Shown: positions 40,477 to 50,513, counted from the first letter of the stretch. The stretch is DNA of 64,000 nt from CAVSDF01 sp963726715 (GCA_963726715.1 CAVSDF010000013.1:82754-146753); one strand, 5' to 3'. Made by a program: numbers and translations. Notes: generated from the letters alone by a model not told the origin.

Positions 40477-41681
40477 ATGCGCTACCTCACCGCCGGCGAA
40501 TCGCACGGCCCCGCCCTCACCGGCATCGTCGAGGGCCTGCCTGCGGGCGTGCCCGTCTCCGAAGACGCCATCCACGAGCAGTTGCGCCGCCGGTGGCTCG
40601 GGTTCGGACGGGGCGGGCGGGCGAAGATCGAAACCGACCGCGCGGAGATTCGCGCGGGCGTGCGCTTCGGCAAGACGATGGGCAGCCCCGTCGCGCTCGT
40701 CGTGGAAAACGCGGCCTTCGCGCGCGACAAGGCCGGGTGGCCCGAGGTGATGGCCGTCGGCGGCACCGGGGAGGGCATCGACAAGGTGACCCTGCCGCGG
40801 CCCGGACACGCCGACCTCGTCGGGGCCGACAAGTACGGGTTCGACGACATCCGCGCCGGTCATCGAGCGCTCGTCGGCGCGCGAGACGGCGATGCGCGTC
40901 GCCTGCGGAAGCCTCGCGCGGCAGCTGCTCGCGGCCCTCGGCATCGAAGTCGGCAGCCACGTTCTGCGCGTCGGCGCCGTTGGGGCCGAGCCGGGGCGAC
41001 GGTGGACGATGTGCTGGCGCCGCTCGTGGCGGAGGGTGCGCTCGCAGTGAGCCGCCTCTCGGACGTGTCGGAGCTTCGGATGCTCTCGCCCGAGATGACC
41101 GAACGCGCCCTCGCGCACGTCCGCGAGGCCAAGGCGTCGGGCGACTCGCTCGGCGGCGTCTACGAGGTCGTCGTGACCGGCCTCCCCGCCGGGCTTGGCT
41201 CGTACGTCCACTGGGACCGCCGCCTCGACGGGCGCCTCGGGCAGGCGATCCTGTCGATTCAGGCGCAGAAGGCCGTCGAGATCGGCGACGGCATCGCCGC
41301 GGCGTCGCTGCCCGGCTCGCGCGTCCACGACGAGATCGTCCACCGCGACGGCGACGATTCGGCGATGGCGCCGAGCGCCTGCACCGCGCCTCGAACCGCG
41401 CGGGCGGCCTCGAAGGGGGCATGACGACCGGGATGCCGCTCGTGGTCCGCGGCTTCATGAAACCCATCCCCACGCTCATCCGCCCGCTCATGACCGTCGA
41501 CCGCGCGAGCGGCGAGGCCACGCCGACGCGCTACGAGCGCTCGGACGTGACGAGCGTGCCCGCCGCCGCCGTCGTCGCCGAGGCCGTCGTCTGCTGGACG
41601 CTCGCCGAGGCCGTCCTCGAACGCTACGGCGCCGACCGCTTCGACCGCATCGCCGAGGCCGTCGCCCGCGACCGGCGCTGA
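40477..41681 (+). CDS. aroC: chorismate synthase, three frame breaks
   Basis: Final shikimate-pathway enzyme; converts EPSP to chorismate with reduced FMN. The N-terminus MRYLTAGESHGPALTGIVEG is textbook, as is KIETDRAEIRAGVRFGKTMG. Breaks: near 40858 (an extra base, then VIERSSARETAMRVACGSLA), near 40996 (GGGG where five G are needed, returning to ATVDDVLAPLV), and near 41366 (then RLHRASNRAGGLEGGM). The C-terminus MTTGMPLVVRGFMKPIPTLI to VARDRR is intact. Mended length is about 400 residues. All three breaks are single-base; a truly dead chorismate synthase would be surprising in an otherwise prototrophic gene set (dapF, lysA, purH). Confidence 0.92.
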
Positions 41682-41919
41682 CGAGCGTCTGGCAGCATGC
41701 CGGTGAGGAACGAACACAAACGTAAGTGTCCGCGAAACCTGGATTTGATGCATGCCCCACAAAGGACAGGTGTGCAGGTCGCGCCGTACGTACATTCCGT
41801 TGCTCTCTCTTCTCACTTGTGACCTCGCCGACACGCGGACCTTCCGCACGTCGCCCTATGGAACGGCTCGTTGACCTGGGCCCTCTCCTGCAAGCTCGCG
41901 CCATCTGTAACGGTCTCTC

Positions 41920-42354
41920 ATGCACGCTCCCGTAGTTATCCTACTCGCCGACGACGATCCAGACGATCGCGCCTTCACCATGCGTGCGCTCCGACAGAAC
42001 CGCCTCAGCAACGACGTGCACACGGTCGAGGACGGAGAGGAGCTGATGGACTTCCTCCACCGCCGCGGCACCTACACCGCCGCGCCGCGCCCCGACGTCA
42101 TCCTGCTCGACCTCAACATGCCCCGCATGGACGGGCGCGAGGCGCTCGAACAGATCAAGTCCGACGCGAGCCTGCGCAAGATCCCCGTCGTCGTGCTCAC
42201 GACGAGCGAGGCCGATCAGGACATCCTGCAGACCTACGACCTCGGCGTCAACGCGTTCGTCACCAAGCCCGTCACCTTCGACGGCCTCGTGAACGCGATC
42301 AAGGTGATGTCGGACTTCTGGTTCGAGATCGTCCGCCTGCCGCCGCAGAACTGA
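41920..42354 (+). CDS. single-domain response regulator, Rcp1-like
   Basis: 144 residues, one receiver domain only. ILLADDDPDDRAF provides the acidic pocket, the phosphoacceptor Asp is in VILLDLNMPRMDG, VVLTTSEADQD carries the Thr/Ser, and FVTKPVTFDGL the conserved Lys. The long alpha4-beta5 region (DFLHRRGTYT) resembles cyanobacterial phytochrome partner Rcp1 and related regulators. No output domain, so it probably relays to a partner. A hybrid kinase is encoded 300 bases downstream beyond a terminator. Confidence 0.92.
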   Translation: MHAPVVILLADDDPDDRAFTMRALRQNRLSNDVHTVEDGEELMDFLHRRGTYTAAPRPDVILLDLNMPRMDGREALEQIKSDASLRKIPVVVLTTSEADQDILQTYDLGVNAFVTKPVTFDGLVNAIKVMSDFWFEIVRLPPQN

Positions 42355-42394
42355 GCGGCCGACGCGTCGCACGTGTCAGACGCCTCACCACGTC

Positions 42395-42434
42395 CGCGCC
42401 GCCGGTGCCTTCGGGCGTCGGCGGCGCGTTTCGT
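42395..42434 (+). terminator. terminator after the response regulator
   Basis: CGCGCCGCCG (42395-42404) pairs perfectly with CGGCGGCGCG (42419-42428), followed by TTTCGTT. Confidence 0.7.
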
Positions 42435-42654
42435 TGGGAAGGATTCTCGGGACTCGCCGAGCGCCCGGCCCGCCTTCGAGGCGACGGACGTGTAACAGCT
42501 TGGCGGCGCCCCCAGAGTGCGGTCTTCCTTCACGCCCGATGGGAGCCGCAGGCGGGGACGGCGGCGTAACAGGCGCCTCTATTTTCCGCCGTTCCCGTCT
42601 CCCCACCCCGCCTCGCGCGTCAGGGGTCGCGGCCTCCCGAACGCTCTCCGACCG

Positions 42655-44544
42655 ATGCCCGACCGCGAACTCCTCTCCCTCCTTGTCGTCGAGGACGACG
42701 AAGACGACTTCTTCCTCACCCGGGCGCTCCTCAACCGCTCCGTCCGCCTCCGCTTCGACGTTGCGTGGGCGTCGACCTTCGAGGACGGCCTCAAGCGCCT
42801 CACCGAGGGCAGCTTCGACGTCGCGCTCGTCGACTACCGGCTCGGCGTGCACGACGGCCTCGAACTCCTCCACGCCGCCGCCGAGGCAGGTGTCGCGACG
42901 CCCATCATCCTGCTCACCGGGCAAGACGACCTCGAAACCGACGTCCGCGCGGCGAGCGCGGGCGCCTCCGACTACCTCATCAAGGGCGGCACCGACGCGC
43001 CGAGCCTGGAGCGCTCGATCCGCTACGCCCGCGAGCGGCATCGCAACCTCGCGCAGATCCAGCAGCAGGCCGGCCTGCTCGACCGCGCCACCGACGCCAT
43101 CCTCGCCTTCGACGCCACCGGGCGCGTCGTCTACGCCAACCAGGGCGCCGCCCGCCTGACCGGCTACAGCGCCGAGGAACTCGCCAGCGGCTCCGGGCGC
43201 GTCTTCACCTTCACCGACCCGCCCATCACCGCGCTCATCGCGCAGATCAAAAAAACCGGCGAGTGGACGGGCGAGCTGACCGTGCGGCGCAAGGACGGGC
43301 GCACGCGCGTCGTCGAGAGCCGCTGGTCGGGCGCCGACGAGACCGACGCCGACGGCTACCTCGCCATCCTGACCGACGTGACCGAGCGCAAGCAGCTCGA
43401 AACGCAGTTCCTCAGGAGCCAGCGGATGGAGTCCATCGGGCGCCTCGTCGGCGGCATCGCGCACGACCTCGGCAACCTGCTCGTGCCCGTGCTCCTCGGC
43501 GTCAAGGTGCTGCAGACGCGCATGACCGACGACGAAAAGGCCAACCGGACGCTCACGATGATCCAGAAGTCGGCGCAGCGCGGCTCCGACATGGTGCGCC
43601 AGGTGCTCGCCTTCGCCCGCGGCGTCGAGGGCGAGCGCGCCCCGATGCAGGCGAGCGTCATCGTCGAGGAGGTCGAAAAGATCGCCCGCGAGACGTTCGG
43701 CCTCGCCATCGCGCTCAACGTCGACGTCGACGGCGACCTGTGGCCGCTCGTCGGCGACGCGACGCAGCTCCAGCAGGTGCTCATGAACCTCTGCGTCAAC
43801 GCCCGCGACGCCATGCCCGACGGCGGCACGCTCTCGATCCGCGCCGAGAACGTCACCATCGACAACTACTACACGCAGCGCAACCTCGACGCCCGCGAGG
43901 GCCGCTACGTGCGCATGACCGTGACCGACTCCGGCTCCGGCATCCCGCCCGACGTGCTCGACAAGATCTTCGAGCCGTTCTTCACCACCAAGGCCGTCGA
44001 CAAAGGCACCGGCCTCGGCCTCTCGACCGTCTACTCGATCGTGCGCAGCCACGGCGGCTTCGCCACCGTCTACAGCGAACTCGGCAACGGGACGACGTTC
44101 GGCATCTACCTGCCCGCCTCCGAAGACGGCGCCCTGATCCACGATGGCGCCGCCACGAGCGACGAGGTCGCGCGCGGCAAGGGCGAGACGATCCTGATCG
44201 TCGACGACGAGCCGTTCATCCTCGAGACGGCGCAGGACATCCTCGAAGCCCACGGCTACCGTGTCCTCACGGCGGAGAACGGACGCGACGGCCTCGAACT
44301 CTGGCTCGACCGCCGCGACGCCATCGACCTCGTGCTCACCGACGTCATGATGCCCGTCATGGACGGCCTGGCCCTCATCCGCGCCATCCGCTCCGACGCG
44401 CCGACGCTGCCGATCCTCGCCGCCTCGGGCATGATGGGCGAGAAGGCCGACCAGGTGATGTCCGCCGGCGCCGACCGTTTCCTCTCGAAGCCCTTCACCG
44501 TCGACCGCCTCACCGCGACGCTGCGCGAACTGCTCGACCGGTGA
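42655..44544 (+). CDS. hybrid histidine kinase: REC-PAS-HisKA-HATPase-REC
   Basis: 629 residues from the ATG at 42655. The N-terminal receiver (LLVVEDDEDDFFLTRALL, Asp in VALVDYRLGVHDG) is followed by a PAS domain (TDAILAFDATGRVVYANQGA) with its PAC segment. The dimerisation/phosphoacceptor helix has SIGRLVGGIAHDLGNLLVPV. The ATPase domain has NLCVNARDAMPDGG, GSGIPPDVLDKIFEPFFTTK and GTGLGLSTVYSIV. A C-terminal receiver has VLTDVMMPVMDGLAL. No membrane segment, so it is cytosolic and presumably takes input through the first receiver, possibly from the preceding response-regulator system. The gene is intact. Confidence 0.93.
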   Translation: MPDRELLSLLVVEDDEDDFFLTRALLNRSVRLRFDVAWASTFEDGLKRLTEGSFDVALVDYRLGVHDGLELLHAAAEAGVATPIILLTGQDDLETDVRAASAGASDYLIKGGTDAPSLERSIRYARERHRNLAQIQQQAGLLDRATDAILAFDATGRVVYANQGAARLTGYSAEELASGSGRVFTFTDPPITALIAQIKKTGEWTGELTVRRKDGRTRVVESRWSGADETDADGYLAILTDVTERKQLETQFLRSQRMESIGRLVGGIAHDLGNLLVPVLLGVKVLQTRMTDDEKANRTLTMIQKSAQRGSDMVRQVLAFARGVEGERAPMQASVIVEEVEKIARETFGLAIALNVDVDGDLWPLVGDATQLQQVLMNLCVNARDAMPDGGTLSIRAENVTIDNYYTQRNLDAREGRYVRMTVTDSGSGIPPDVLDKIFEPFFTTKAVDKGTGLGLSTVYSIVRSHGGFATVYSELGNGTTFGIYLPASEDGALIHDGAATSDEVARGKGETILIVDDEPFILETAQDILEAHGYRVLTAENGRDGLELWLDRRDAIDLVLTDVMMPVMDGLALIRAIRSDAPTLPILAASGMMGEKADQVMSAGADRFLSKPFTVDRLTATLRELLDR

Positions 44545-44595
44545 TGGTGGGTGATTCGGGTGTGATGCGTGGGGGACGCGGCGCGCGTGATGGCC

Positions 44596-44684
44596 GGTCC
44601 CTGAGCGGAGTCGAAGGGCGCGGCGGAGGGGGGCGCCACAGAGAGCGTCCCGCACTCGGACGCTTCGACTCCGCTCAGCGTCCG
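44596..44684. repeat. inverted CTGAGCGGAGTCGAAG repeat
   Basis: CTGAGCGGAGTCGAAG (44601-44616) and CTTCGACTCCGCTCAG (44663-44678) form a perfect 16-base inverted repeat, preceded by GGTCC. The word GGTCCCTGAGC...TCGAAGGG recurs in many unrelated bacterial genomes as a dispersed palindromic element. Partial copy at 15317-15350. Confidence 0.75.
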
Positions 44685-44764
44685 TCCGGTGGCCGTCCCC
44701 CGGCAACTTTCGGGCGAATCTGAAAGTTTGCAGCGCATCCTTTCCCACGCCCCCGACACGCCCG

Positions 44765-46384
44765 ATGGCCGACCTGCTGCGCCGCCTCGTCCACCGCTCC
44801 GACGCCCGCCTCCTCGACCCCTCGGCGCCGACCGTGCCCGTCACCGACGCCTCGCCGCACGCGGTCGTCATCGGCGCGGGCTTCGGCGGGCTCGCGGCGG
44901 CGATCCGGCTCGGCGCGCGCGGGTTTCGCGTGACCGTTCTCGACCGGCTCGACCAGGCGGGCGGGCGCGCGCGCGTCTTCCGCGAGAACGGCTACACGTT
45001 CGACGGCGGCCCGACGGTCGTGACCGCGCCCTTCCTCTTCGACGAGCTCTGGCAGCTCGCCGGGCGCCGCCGCGAAGACGATGTCGCGTTCGTCGAGGTG
45101 ACGCCCTTCTACCGCATCCGCTACGACGACGGCACGCACTTCGACTACACCGGCGACGAGGCGTCGATGGCGCGGGAGATCTCGAAGTTCGCCCCGGACG
45201 ACGTGGACGGCTACCACCGCTTCTTCGAGAAGTCGAAGCAGATCTTCGGCGTCGGCTTCGAAGAACTCGGCCACGTGCCCTTCACGCGGCTCTGGGACAT
45301 GGCCCGCATCGCCCCCGCGATGGCGCTCCTGGAGAGTCAGCGGACGGTCTACGGCCTCGTGTCGAAGTACGTCAAGCACCCGAAAATCCGGCAGGTGCTC
45401 TCGTTCCACCCGCTCCTCGTCGGCGGAAACCCGTTCAACACGACAAGCATCTACGCCCTCATCGCCTACCTGGAGCGCCACTGGGGCGTCTGGTACGCGA
45501 TGGGCGGGACGGGCAAGATCGTGGAGGGCCTCGTGTCGCTCGTCGAGGGACAGGGCGGGCGGATTCGCCTGGGTGAGGAGGTGGCCGAGATCACGCTCGA
45601 CCGCGACTCGCCCTCGGACGGGCATAAGCCACGCGCAACGGGCGTGCGCCTCGCCTCCGGCGAGAGGATCGACGCCGACCTCGTCGTCTCCAACGCCGAC
45701 ATTGCGTGGACGTACAAGCACCTCCTGCCCGCCTCGGCGCGGAAGAAATGGACGGACCGGCGCGTCGACCGCGCCCGGTATTCGATGAGCCTCTTCGTCT
45801 GGTACTTCGGCACCAAGCGCCAGTACCCGGACGTGAAGCACCACACGATCCTCCTCGGCCCGCGCTACAAAGGCCTTCTCGACGACATCTTCGAGCAGAA
45901 AGTCCTTGCCGACGACTTCTCGCTCTACCTCCACCGTCCGACCGCCACCGACCCGTCAATGGCGCCCGACGGCTGCGACGCCTTCTACGTCCTCGCGCCC
46001 GTCCCGCACCTCGACAGCGGCGACACGTGGGACGAGGCGCAGACCGAGCGCTACCGCGCCGCCGTCGCGCGCTACCTGTCGGAGACGATCCTGCCGGGCC
46101 TCGAAGACGAGATCGCCGCGAGCGTGACGCTGACGCCGAAGGGCTTCCTCGGCGACTACCTCTCGGTCAAGGGCGCCGCGTTCTCGCTCGAACCGAACCT
46201 GTTGCAGAGCGCCTACTTCCGCCCGCACAACGCCAGCGAAGACATCGAGCACCTGTATTTCAGCGGCGGCGGCACGCATCCGGGCGCCGGAATGCCCGGC
46301 GTGCTCTCCGCCGCCCGCGTCCTCGACACCGTCGTGCCCGATGCGGCCGCGTTTGCGCGCGAGACAGGCACAGAATCGTCGTAG
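44765..46384 (+). CDS. crtI: phytoene desaturase (CrtI family)
   Basis: 539 residues. FAD-dependent desaturase of the carotenoid pathway. The Rossmann motif VVIGAGFGGLAAAIRL sits near residue 35, after an unusual 30-residue N-terminal extension. DGGPTVVTAPFLFDELW, YAMGGTGKIVEGLVSLVEGQ and the C-terminal FSGGGTHPGAGMPGVLSAAR are the CrtI signatures. No crtB or other carotenoid gene lies in the window. The TAG stop comes from GTAG at 46381-46384, which immediately precedes a palindrome. Confidence 0.93.
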   Translation: MADLLRRLVHRSDARLLDPSAPTVPVTDASPHAVVIGAGFGGLAAAIRLGARGFRVTVLDRLDQAGGRARVFRENGYTFDGGPTVVTAPFLFDELWQLAGRRREDDVAFVEVTPFYRIRYDDGTHFDYTGDEASMAREISKFAPDDVDGYHRFFEKSKQIFGVGFEELGHVPFTRLWDMARIAPAMALLESQRTVYGLVSKYVKHPKIRQVLSFHPLLVGGNPFNTTSIYALIAYLERHWGVWYAMGGTGKIVEGLVSLVEGQGGRIRLGEEVAEITLDRDSPSDGHKPRATGVRLASGERIDADLVVSNADIAWTYKHLLPASARKKWTDRRVDRARYSMSLFVWYFGTKRQYPDVKHHTILLGPRYKGLLDDIFEQKVLADDFSLYLHRPTATDPSMAPDGCDAFYVLAPVPHLDSGDTWDEAQTERYRAAVARYLSETILPGLEDEIAASVTLTPKGFLGDYLSVKGAAFSLEPNLLQSAYFRPHNASEDIEHLYFSGGGTHPGAGMPGVLSAARVLDTVVPDAAAFARETGTESS

Positions 46385-46692
46385 CGGACGTGCGTGCACG
46401 TCCCGTCGTCGTCACGCCCCACACGCATTCCGGGGCACCCCTCGGTATCGAACGGCGGAGGATGGGCGAACGCGAGGGTTCGGATGCCGCCCGCGGTCAT
46501 GTGCGGCACAGGCGACCGGGCGGGACGTGATCGCATGTCCCACTTACGGAGCATCGCGACAGACTGCGGGCGTAGTTTGGCGCCGGTGGCGTCGTACGCC
46601 GCGCCGGGGCGCGTTCGCAGGATCGAAGTGAGATTGGAGCGGGATTTGAGAGGCGCATCCACTCCCCCTCCTGCCCATCCTCCTCGTCCCCC
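46385..46692. repeat. crtI-tolC spacer with two palindromes and a putative promoter
   Basis: GGACGTGCGTGCACGTCC (46386-46403) directly abuts the crtI stop. GGGACGTGATCGCATGTCCC (46522-46541) is a second, related palindrome followed by ACTTACGG. TAGTTTG at 46573-46579, 113 bases before the TolC-like gene, fits the recurring promoter word. No gene is supported in these 308 bases. Confidence 0.6.
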
Positions 46693-48042
46693 GTGCCCTC
46701 CTCGACGCGCCCTCGTCCCGCCTCCGGTGACCCCGGCCCCGACGCGCCCGGATGCGTGCCTGGGCGCACGGGCGCCGCGTCTGCCCTGCGTCTCGGTGGC
46801 GTTGCGCTCCTCGCCGTTTTCGGTGGGGTGCTCGGGCCGGGCGCCCGCACCGCCGCCGCGCAGCCGAGCTACACGCTCGGCACCCTCGCCAACCGCGCCG
46901 AAGAGATTCCCGCGACCGGCGAACTCGCCGCGCAGGGCCGCGCCCTCGATGCGCAGAAGCGCCGCTACGCGGGCGACTACGGCCTGCACCTCGACGGCAA
47001 CGCCACCTTCTATCCCGGCTACGTCTCCAACGACCCGACGAGCGCCCGCGCCGCCGCCTACGCCGCCTCGCTCGACCTCGTCTGGGAGCTGCTCGACGGC
47101 GGCCTCGCCGAGTCGCTGAGCGAGCGCCGCCGCATCGAAGGCTTGCAGAACCAGACGACGAGCAACCTGCGCAACGCCCGCGAGGACGCCCGCACGTCCG
47201 TCCGTCTGCTCGCGCTCACGATGCTGCAGGCGCAGCAGCGCGCCGAGGGCGCGAGAGAGGCCGCTGCCCTCGCCGACACCGTCGAGACGCGCTTCGCCAC
47301 GCTCTTCGAGACGCGCGACGTACTGCGATCGACCTTCCTCGATGCCCAGCTGCGCCAGCGCCGCTACGCCGAAGAGGCGCGCCGCTACGACGAACTCGCC
47401 CTCCGCATCCGCGACGAACTCGCCCGCCAGTTGCGCGTCGATCCCGGTTTCCGCATCGAGGTGCCGCAGGGGATGCCGCAGTTCGACCCGGCCGACCTCG
47501 ACTACGCCGCCCGCGCCGCCGCGCGCCGCAACACCAACGCCTTCACCGCCGCCTCGCCGTCGTTCGACCAGCTGCGCCTCGCCCTCTTCGCCGGCGTCGC
47601 CACGCGGCAGCGCTACGTCGTCGGCGACGAAGACGACCGTCCGGCCTTCACGACCGGTCCGCGCTTCGGCCTACGAGCGCGCGTTCCGCTCTCGGTCATC
47701 GGGCGGTTCGCGTCGGCGCGGCAGGAACGCGGGGCGCTCGTCGAGCAGCAGGAGGCGCAGTACGACGCCACCCTCCGCGTCCAGCTCGCCCGCGTCAACG
47801 ACGCGCTCGACCAGTACCGCCGCGCCGAAACGCGCTACGCCGAACTCATCACGTCGGTCGGCATCGCCGAGGCGCGGCTCGAAGAGGCCCGCCTGCTCGC
47901 CGCCGAGGGCGTGCGCCTGACGCCGAACGAGGTGCTGCTGCTCGAAGCGCGCATCCGCGAGGACCAGGCCGAGGCCGAGGCGCAGCGCCTGGAAATCTGG
48001 AAGCAGTTCTACATCCTCCAGCAACTCGCCGGGCAGCCGTGA
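46693..48042 (+). CDS. TolC-family outer-membrane efflux/secretion channel
   Basis: 449 residues from the GTG at 46693, with a long N-terminal region ending in a signal peptide (LRLGGVALLAVFGGVLGPG then ARTAAAQP). It is mostly long alpha-helix with heptad patterns (RRIEGLQNQTTSNLRNARED, EARLLAAEGVRLTPNEVLLL), and two beta-strand insertions, as in TolC-type trimeric barrel-tunnel proteins. It is followed 96 bases later by an HlyD-like fusion protein, and then by the Alg8-like synthase. This implies a tripartite trans-envelope export complex, here probably for a polysaccharide. Confidence 0.8.
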   Translation: MPSSTRPRPASGDPGPDAPGCVPGRTGAASALRLGGVALLAVFGGVLGPGARTAAAQPSYTLGTLANRAEEIPATGELAAQGRALDAQKRRYAGDYGLHLDGNATFYPGYVSNDPTSARAAAYAASLDLVWELLDGGLAESLSERRRIEGLQNQTTSNLRNAREDARTSVRLLALTMLQAQQRAEGAREAAALADTVETRFATLFETRDVLRSTFLDAQLRQRRYAEEARRYDELALRIRDELARQLRVDPGFRIEVPQGMPQFDPADLDYAARAAARRNTNAFTAASPSFDQLRLALFAGVATRQRYVVGDEDDRPAFTTGPRFGLRARVPLSVIGRFASARQERGALVEQQEAQYDATLRVQLARVNDALDQYRRAETRYAELITSVGIAEARLEEARLLAAEGVRLTPNEVLLLEARIREDQAEAEAQRLEIWKQFYILQQLAGQP

Positions 48043-48138
48043 GGCTGCGGTCAGGGCCTGCGGTGAGCGGGCACCCAAGCGAGGCATCTTTCTTGCTCGA
48101 TCTCTGATCCGACTTCTCATTCTTGAATTGATACCGAC

Positions 48139-50292
48139 ATGAACGGCGCGTCCAACGTCCGCCTCGTCGCCCTCGTCAACGGGGTAGGATTCCCCGTGCG
48201 GCGCCTCGGCCCCGACGAGTTGGTGATCACCGGCTTCCCGGCGGGGCTCAACCCCTTCCACCCGTACGACATCGGCACGCGCGTGCCGATGACCGTCATC
48301 GCCGAGCGCGACGGGCGCCGCGAGGCGATGTCCGTCAATGCTCGCTTCGACGATCTCTTCGGCGGCGACGCGACGTTCTCGCTTCCGGATGGATTTGGCG
48401 CGCCGGCCGAGGCGCCGTCCGTCGTGCGGATGGCCTTCCCCAGCGCCGCCGATGCTGCCGAATCGCCCGCCCCGCGCCGCCCGAGTGGCGACGGAGCCGC
48501 GACGGCCCCGCCCGACCTCGTGCCGCCGGTCTACGTCCCGCCGCCGCCGCCCGCCTACGGCGCGCCTCCTGCGTTTGGCACCCCCTACGGCGCTGACCCC
48601 TACGGTGCTGGCCCGTACGCGGGCAGTGGCGGCCCCACGTTCCAGCCGACCGGCCCGGCGATGCCCATCGCCGCCGTGCCTGTCGGGGCCGACCCGTACG
48701 GCAACTACGGAGCGCCCGTCTACGGCCAGCCCAGCAGCTACGGTGCGCCCGGCATGGCACCCTCGTACGCGATGCCGACCAACTACGGCGACGACCCGTC
48801 GGCGCTGGCGAGCGGTGTCTACCAGCCGTACGGCGACGGCGCGCTCGCCACCGACCCGCACGTCGCCGACACGACCGAGCGCGAGGAATTGATGCGCATC
48901 GAGCCGCAGAACCCGGTGGCGCTCGTGCCGTCCGGGCCGACCTACGGGATGTCGCAGGTGCCGATGGTGGCGCCGGGCACGGCGGTCGCCGTGACGGAGC
49001 TTCCGGAAGACGACGAGAGCACGGCGGGCAAGTTCGGGCGCGGCGCGCTCTTCCTCGTCCTCGGCGTCCTCGCGCTCTTCGCCATCGGCGCCCTGATGCT
49101 GCTCCAGCGCTCGGGCGTGCAGAGCGTGCAAGCGGCCCTCCGCGGCCAGACGACCGACATCACCGCCCCCGCCGACGGCCGCATCCAGAAGATGGCCGCC
49201 ACCGAAGGCTCCGACGTGCGCGCCGGGCAGGAGCTCTTCACCATCGACGGCGGCCTTCCCGGCACCAGCATCGACGAGATGCGCGTCGATGTCGAGGAGC
49301 GCACGCGGATGCTCGAACAGACGCAGAACGCCCTCGACGAAGCGCGGCGCCTCGTGAACAGCGGCGGCGGCGGTGACACCGGCGGCGCGGTGACGACGAC
49401 GACCACGACGACCGACCGCGGCAGCAGCGGCGGCGGCGGTGGATCGGTGACGTACGTCGACCCGCCCGACCCGTCGCGCATCGCCGCGGCTGAGGCGCGT
49501 GTGTCGGCGGCCCGCATCCGGCAGCGCGAGACGTCGGGCGCACTCACGCGCTCGCAGCGCCTCTTCGACGGCGGCGCCCTCACCCGCACCGACCTCGAAG
49601 CCGCCCGCGCCGATGCGCAGGTGGCAAGCGCCGAACTCGAGGCCCGCGAGGCCGACCTCCGCGGCGCCTCGATGCCCTCGACGCGCACCCGCGGCAGCTC
49701 CGTCTCCTCCGGCCGCAGCGGCGGATCGACGACGCGGACCACGCGCAGCGGCGGCGGCGGCGACCGCAGTTCGAGCCGCCTGTCGGCCCAGCTCCGCCTG
49801 CTCGACCTCGAACGCGACATCATGCGCCAGCAGTCGGAGCTCCGGCAGGCCGAAACGCACCTCGGGCAGGCCTCGAACGCCCCGCAGGGCGGCAAGACGC
49901 TCTCCGTCTCCAACGGCGTCGTCTCGACGGTCTACCGCAACGCCGGCAGCGTCGTCCGCGCGGGCGACCCGATCATGGCCATCGAGACGACCGCGCAGCC
50001 GTCGGTGATCGCGTACTTCCCCTTCAGCGAGGCGCGGCTCATCCGCGGCGGCGCCGAGGCGAGCGTCACCTTCCCCGCCGTGCGGCAGACCGTCGCCGGG
50101 CAGGTCGACGCCATCGGCGCGGCAGCACTCGGCACGTTCGGCAACCGCTTCTCCGTGCGCAACGACCAGGACCTGACGCCCGTGCGCATCCGTCTCAAAG
50201 GCGCCCTTCCCGCCGACGTGGCGCCGGGCGCCCAGGCCGACGCGAGCGTCGAGGTGGGCCTCCGCACCGTCTTCCTCGGTCGCCTGCACTGA
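48139..50292 (+). CDS. PilZ-like/HlyD-type membrane fusion protein (Alg44-like layout)
   Basis: 717 residues. Residues 1-90 form a beta-rich, PilZ-like module (PVRRLGPDELVITGFPAG) but lack clear RxxxR and D/NxSxxG motifs, so c-di-GMP binding is uncertain. Residues about 110-260 are a Pro/Tyr/Gly-rich cytoplasmic linker (DPYGAGPYAG, DPYGNYGAPV). One transmembrane helix (GALFLVLGVLALFAIGALML) follows at about 300-320. The periplasmic part is HlyD-like: a lipoyl half (ADGRIQKMAATEGSDVRAGQ), coiled coil broken by Gly/Ser/Thr-rich inserts (TTTTTTTDRGSSGGGGG), the second lipoyl half, and a barrel (VIAYFPFSEARLIRGGAEAS). This order, PilZ-TM-HlyD, is that of Alg44. It is encoded between the TolC-like gene and the synthase. 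Confidence 0.75.
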   Translation: MNGASNVRLVALVNGVGFPVRRLGPDELVITGFPAGLNPFHPYDIGTRVPMTVIAERDGRREAMSVNARFDDLFGGDATFSLPDGFGAPAEAPSVVRMAFPSAADAAESPAPRRPSGDGAATAPPDLVPPVYVPPPPPAYGAPPAFGTPYGADPYGAGPYAGSGGPTFQPTGPAMPIAAVPVGADPYGNYGAPVYGQPSSYGAPGMAPSYAMPTNYGDDPSALASGVYQPYGDGALATDPHVADTTEREELMRIEPQNPVALVPSGPTYGMSQVPMVAPGTAVAVTELPEDDESTAGKFGRGALFLVLGVLALFAIGALMLLQRSGVQSVQAALRGQTTDITAPADGRIQKMAATEGSDVRAGQELFTIDGGLPGTSIDEMRVDVEERTRMLEQTQNALDEARRLVNSGGGGDTGGAVTTTTTTTDRGSSGGGGGSVTYVDPPDPSRIAAAEARVSAARIRQRETSGALTRSQRLFDGGALTRTDLEAARADAQVASAELEAREADLRGASMPSTRTRGSSVSSGRSGGSTTRTTRSGGGGDRSSSRLSAQLRLLDLERDIMRQQSELRQAETHLGQASNAPQGGKTLSVSNGVVSTVYRNAGSVVRAGDPIMAIETTAQPSVIAYFPFSEARLIRGGAEASVTFPAVRQTVAGQVDAIGAAALGTFGNRFSVRNDQDLTPVRIRLKGALPADVAPGAQADASVEVGLRTVFLGRLH

Positions 50293-50513
50293 CATCGGCA
50301 CACCGCCCGCGCCGCCGCGCCGTTCGCGAGGACGACGCGGCGGCATGCGTTTCGGCGGTGCCCATCCACCTGCGCCCACCCGGCGCGTCGGCTCAGCGTG
50401 AGACGGCGGGCGTCGTGGAACGGCCTTTGCAGGAGTCTGTCCGACCGATTCCCACAGACGCGCCCGCCCGCGTCGCCGCGGCCGCCGCGGCCCGCTTCTC
50501 TCCGCCCTCTTCG

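Noticed and set aside
44545..44764. A small gene upstream of crtI
   Set aside because: The apparent frames run through the inverted CTGAGCGGAGTCGAAG repeat and have no protein-like features.
42385..44871. An 828-residue minus-strand open frame opposite the hybrid kinase
   Set aside because: Typical antisense shadow in GC-rich DNA; the plus-strand kinase has all catalytic motifs.
48139..48410. A functional c-di-GMP-binding PilZ domain
   Set aside because: The fold is plausible but the RxxxR and D/NxSxxG motifs are not evident, so only PilZ-like is claimed.
47671..50379. A 902-residue minus-strand open frame opposite the TolC/HlyD-like genes
   Set aside because: Gly/Arg/Val-rich antisense shadow with no recognisable domain.
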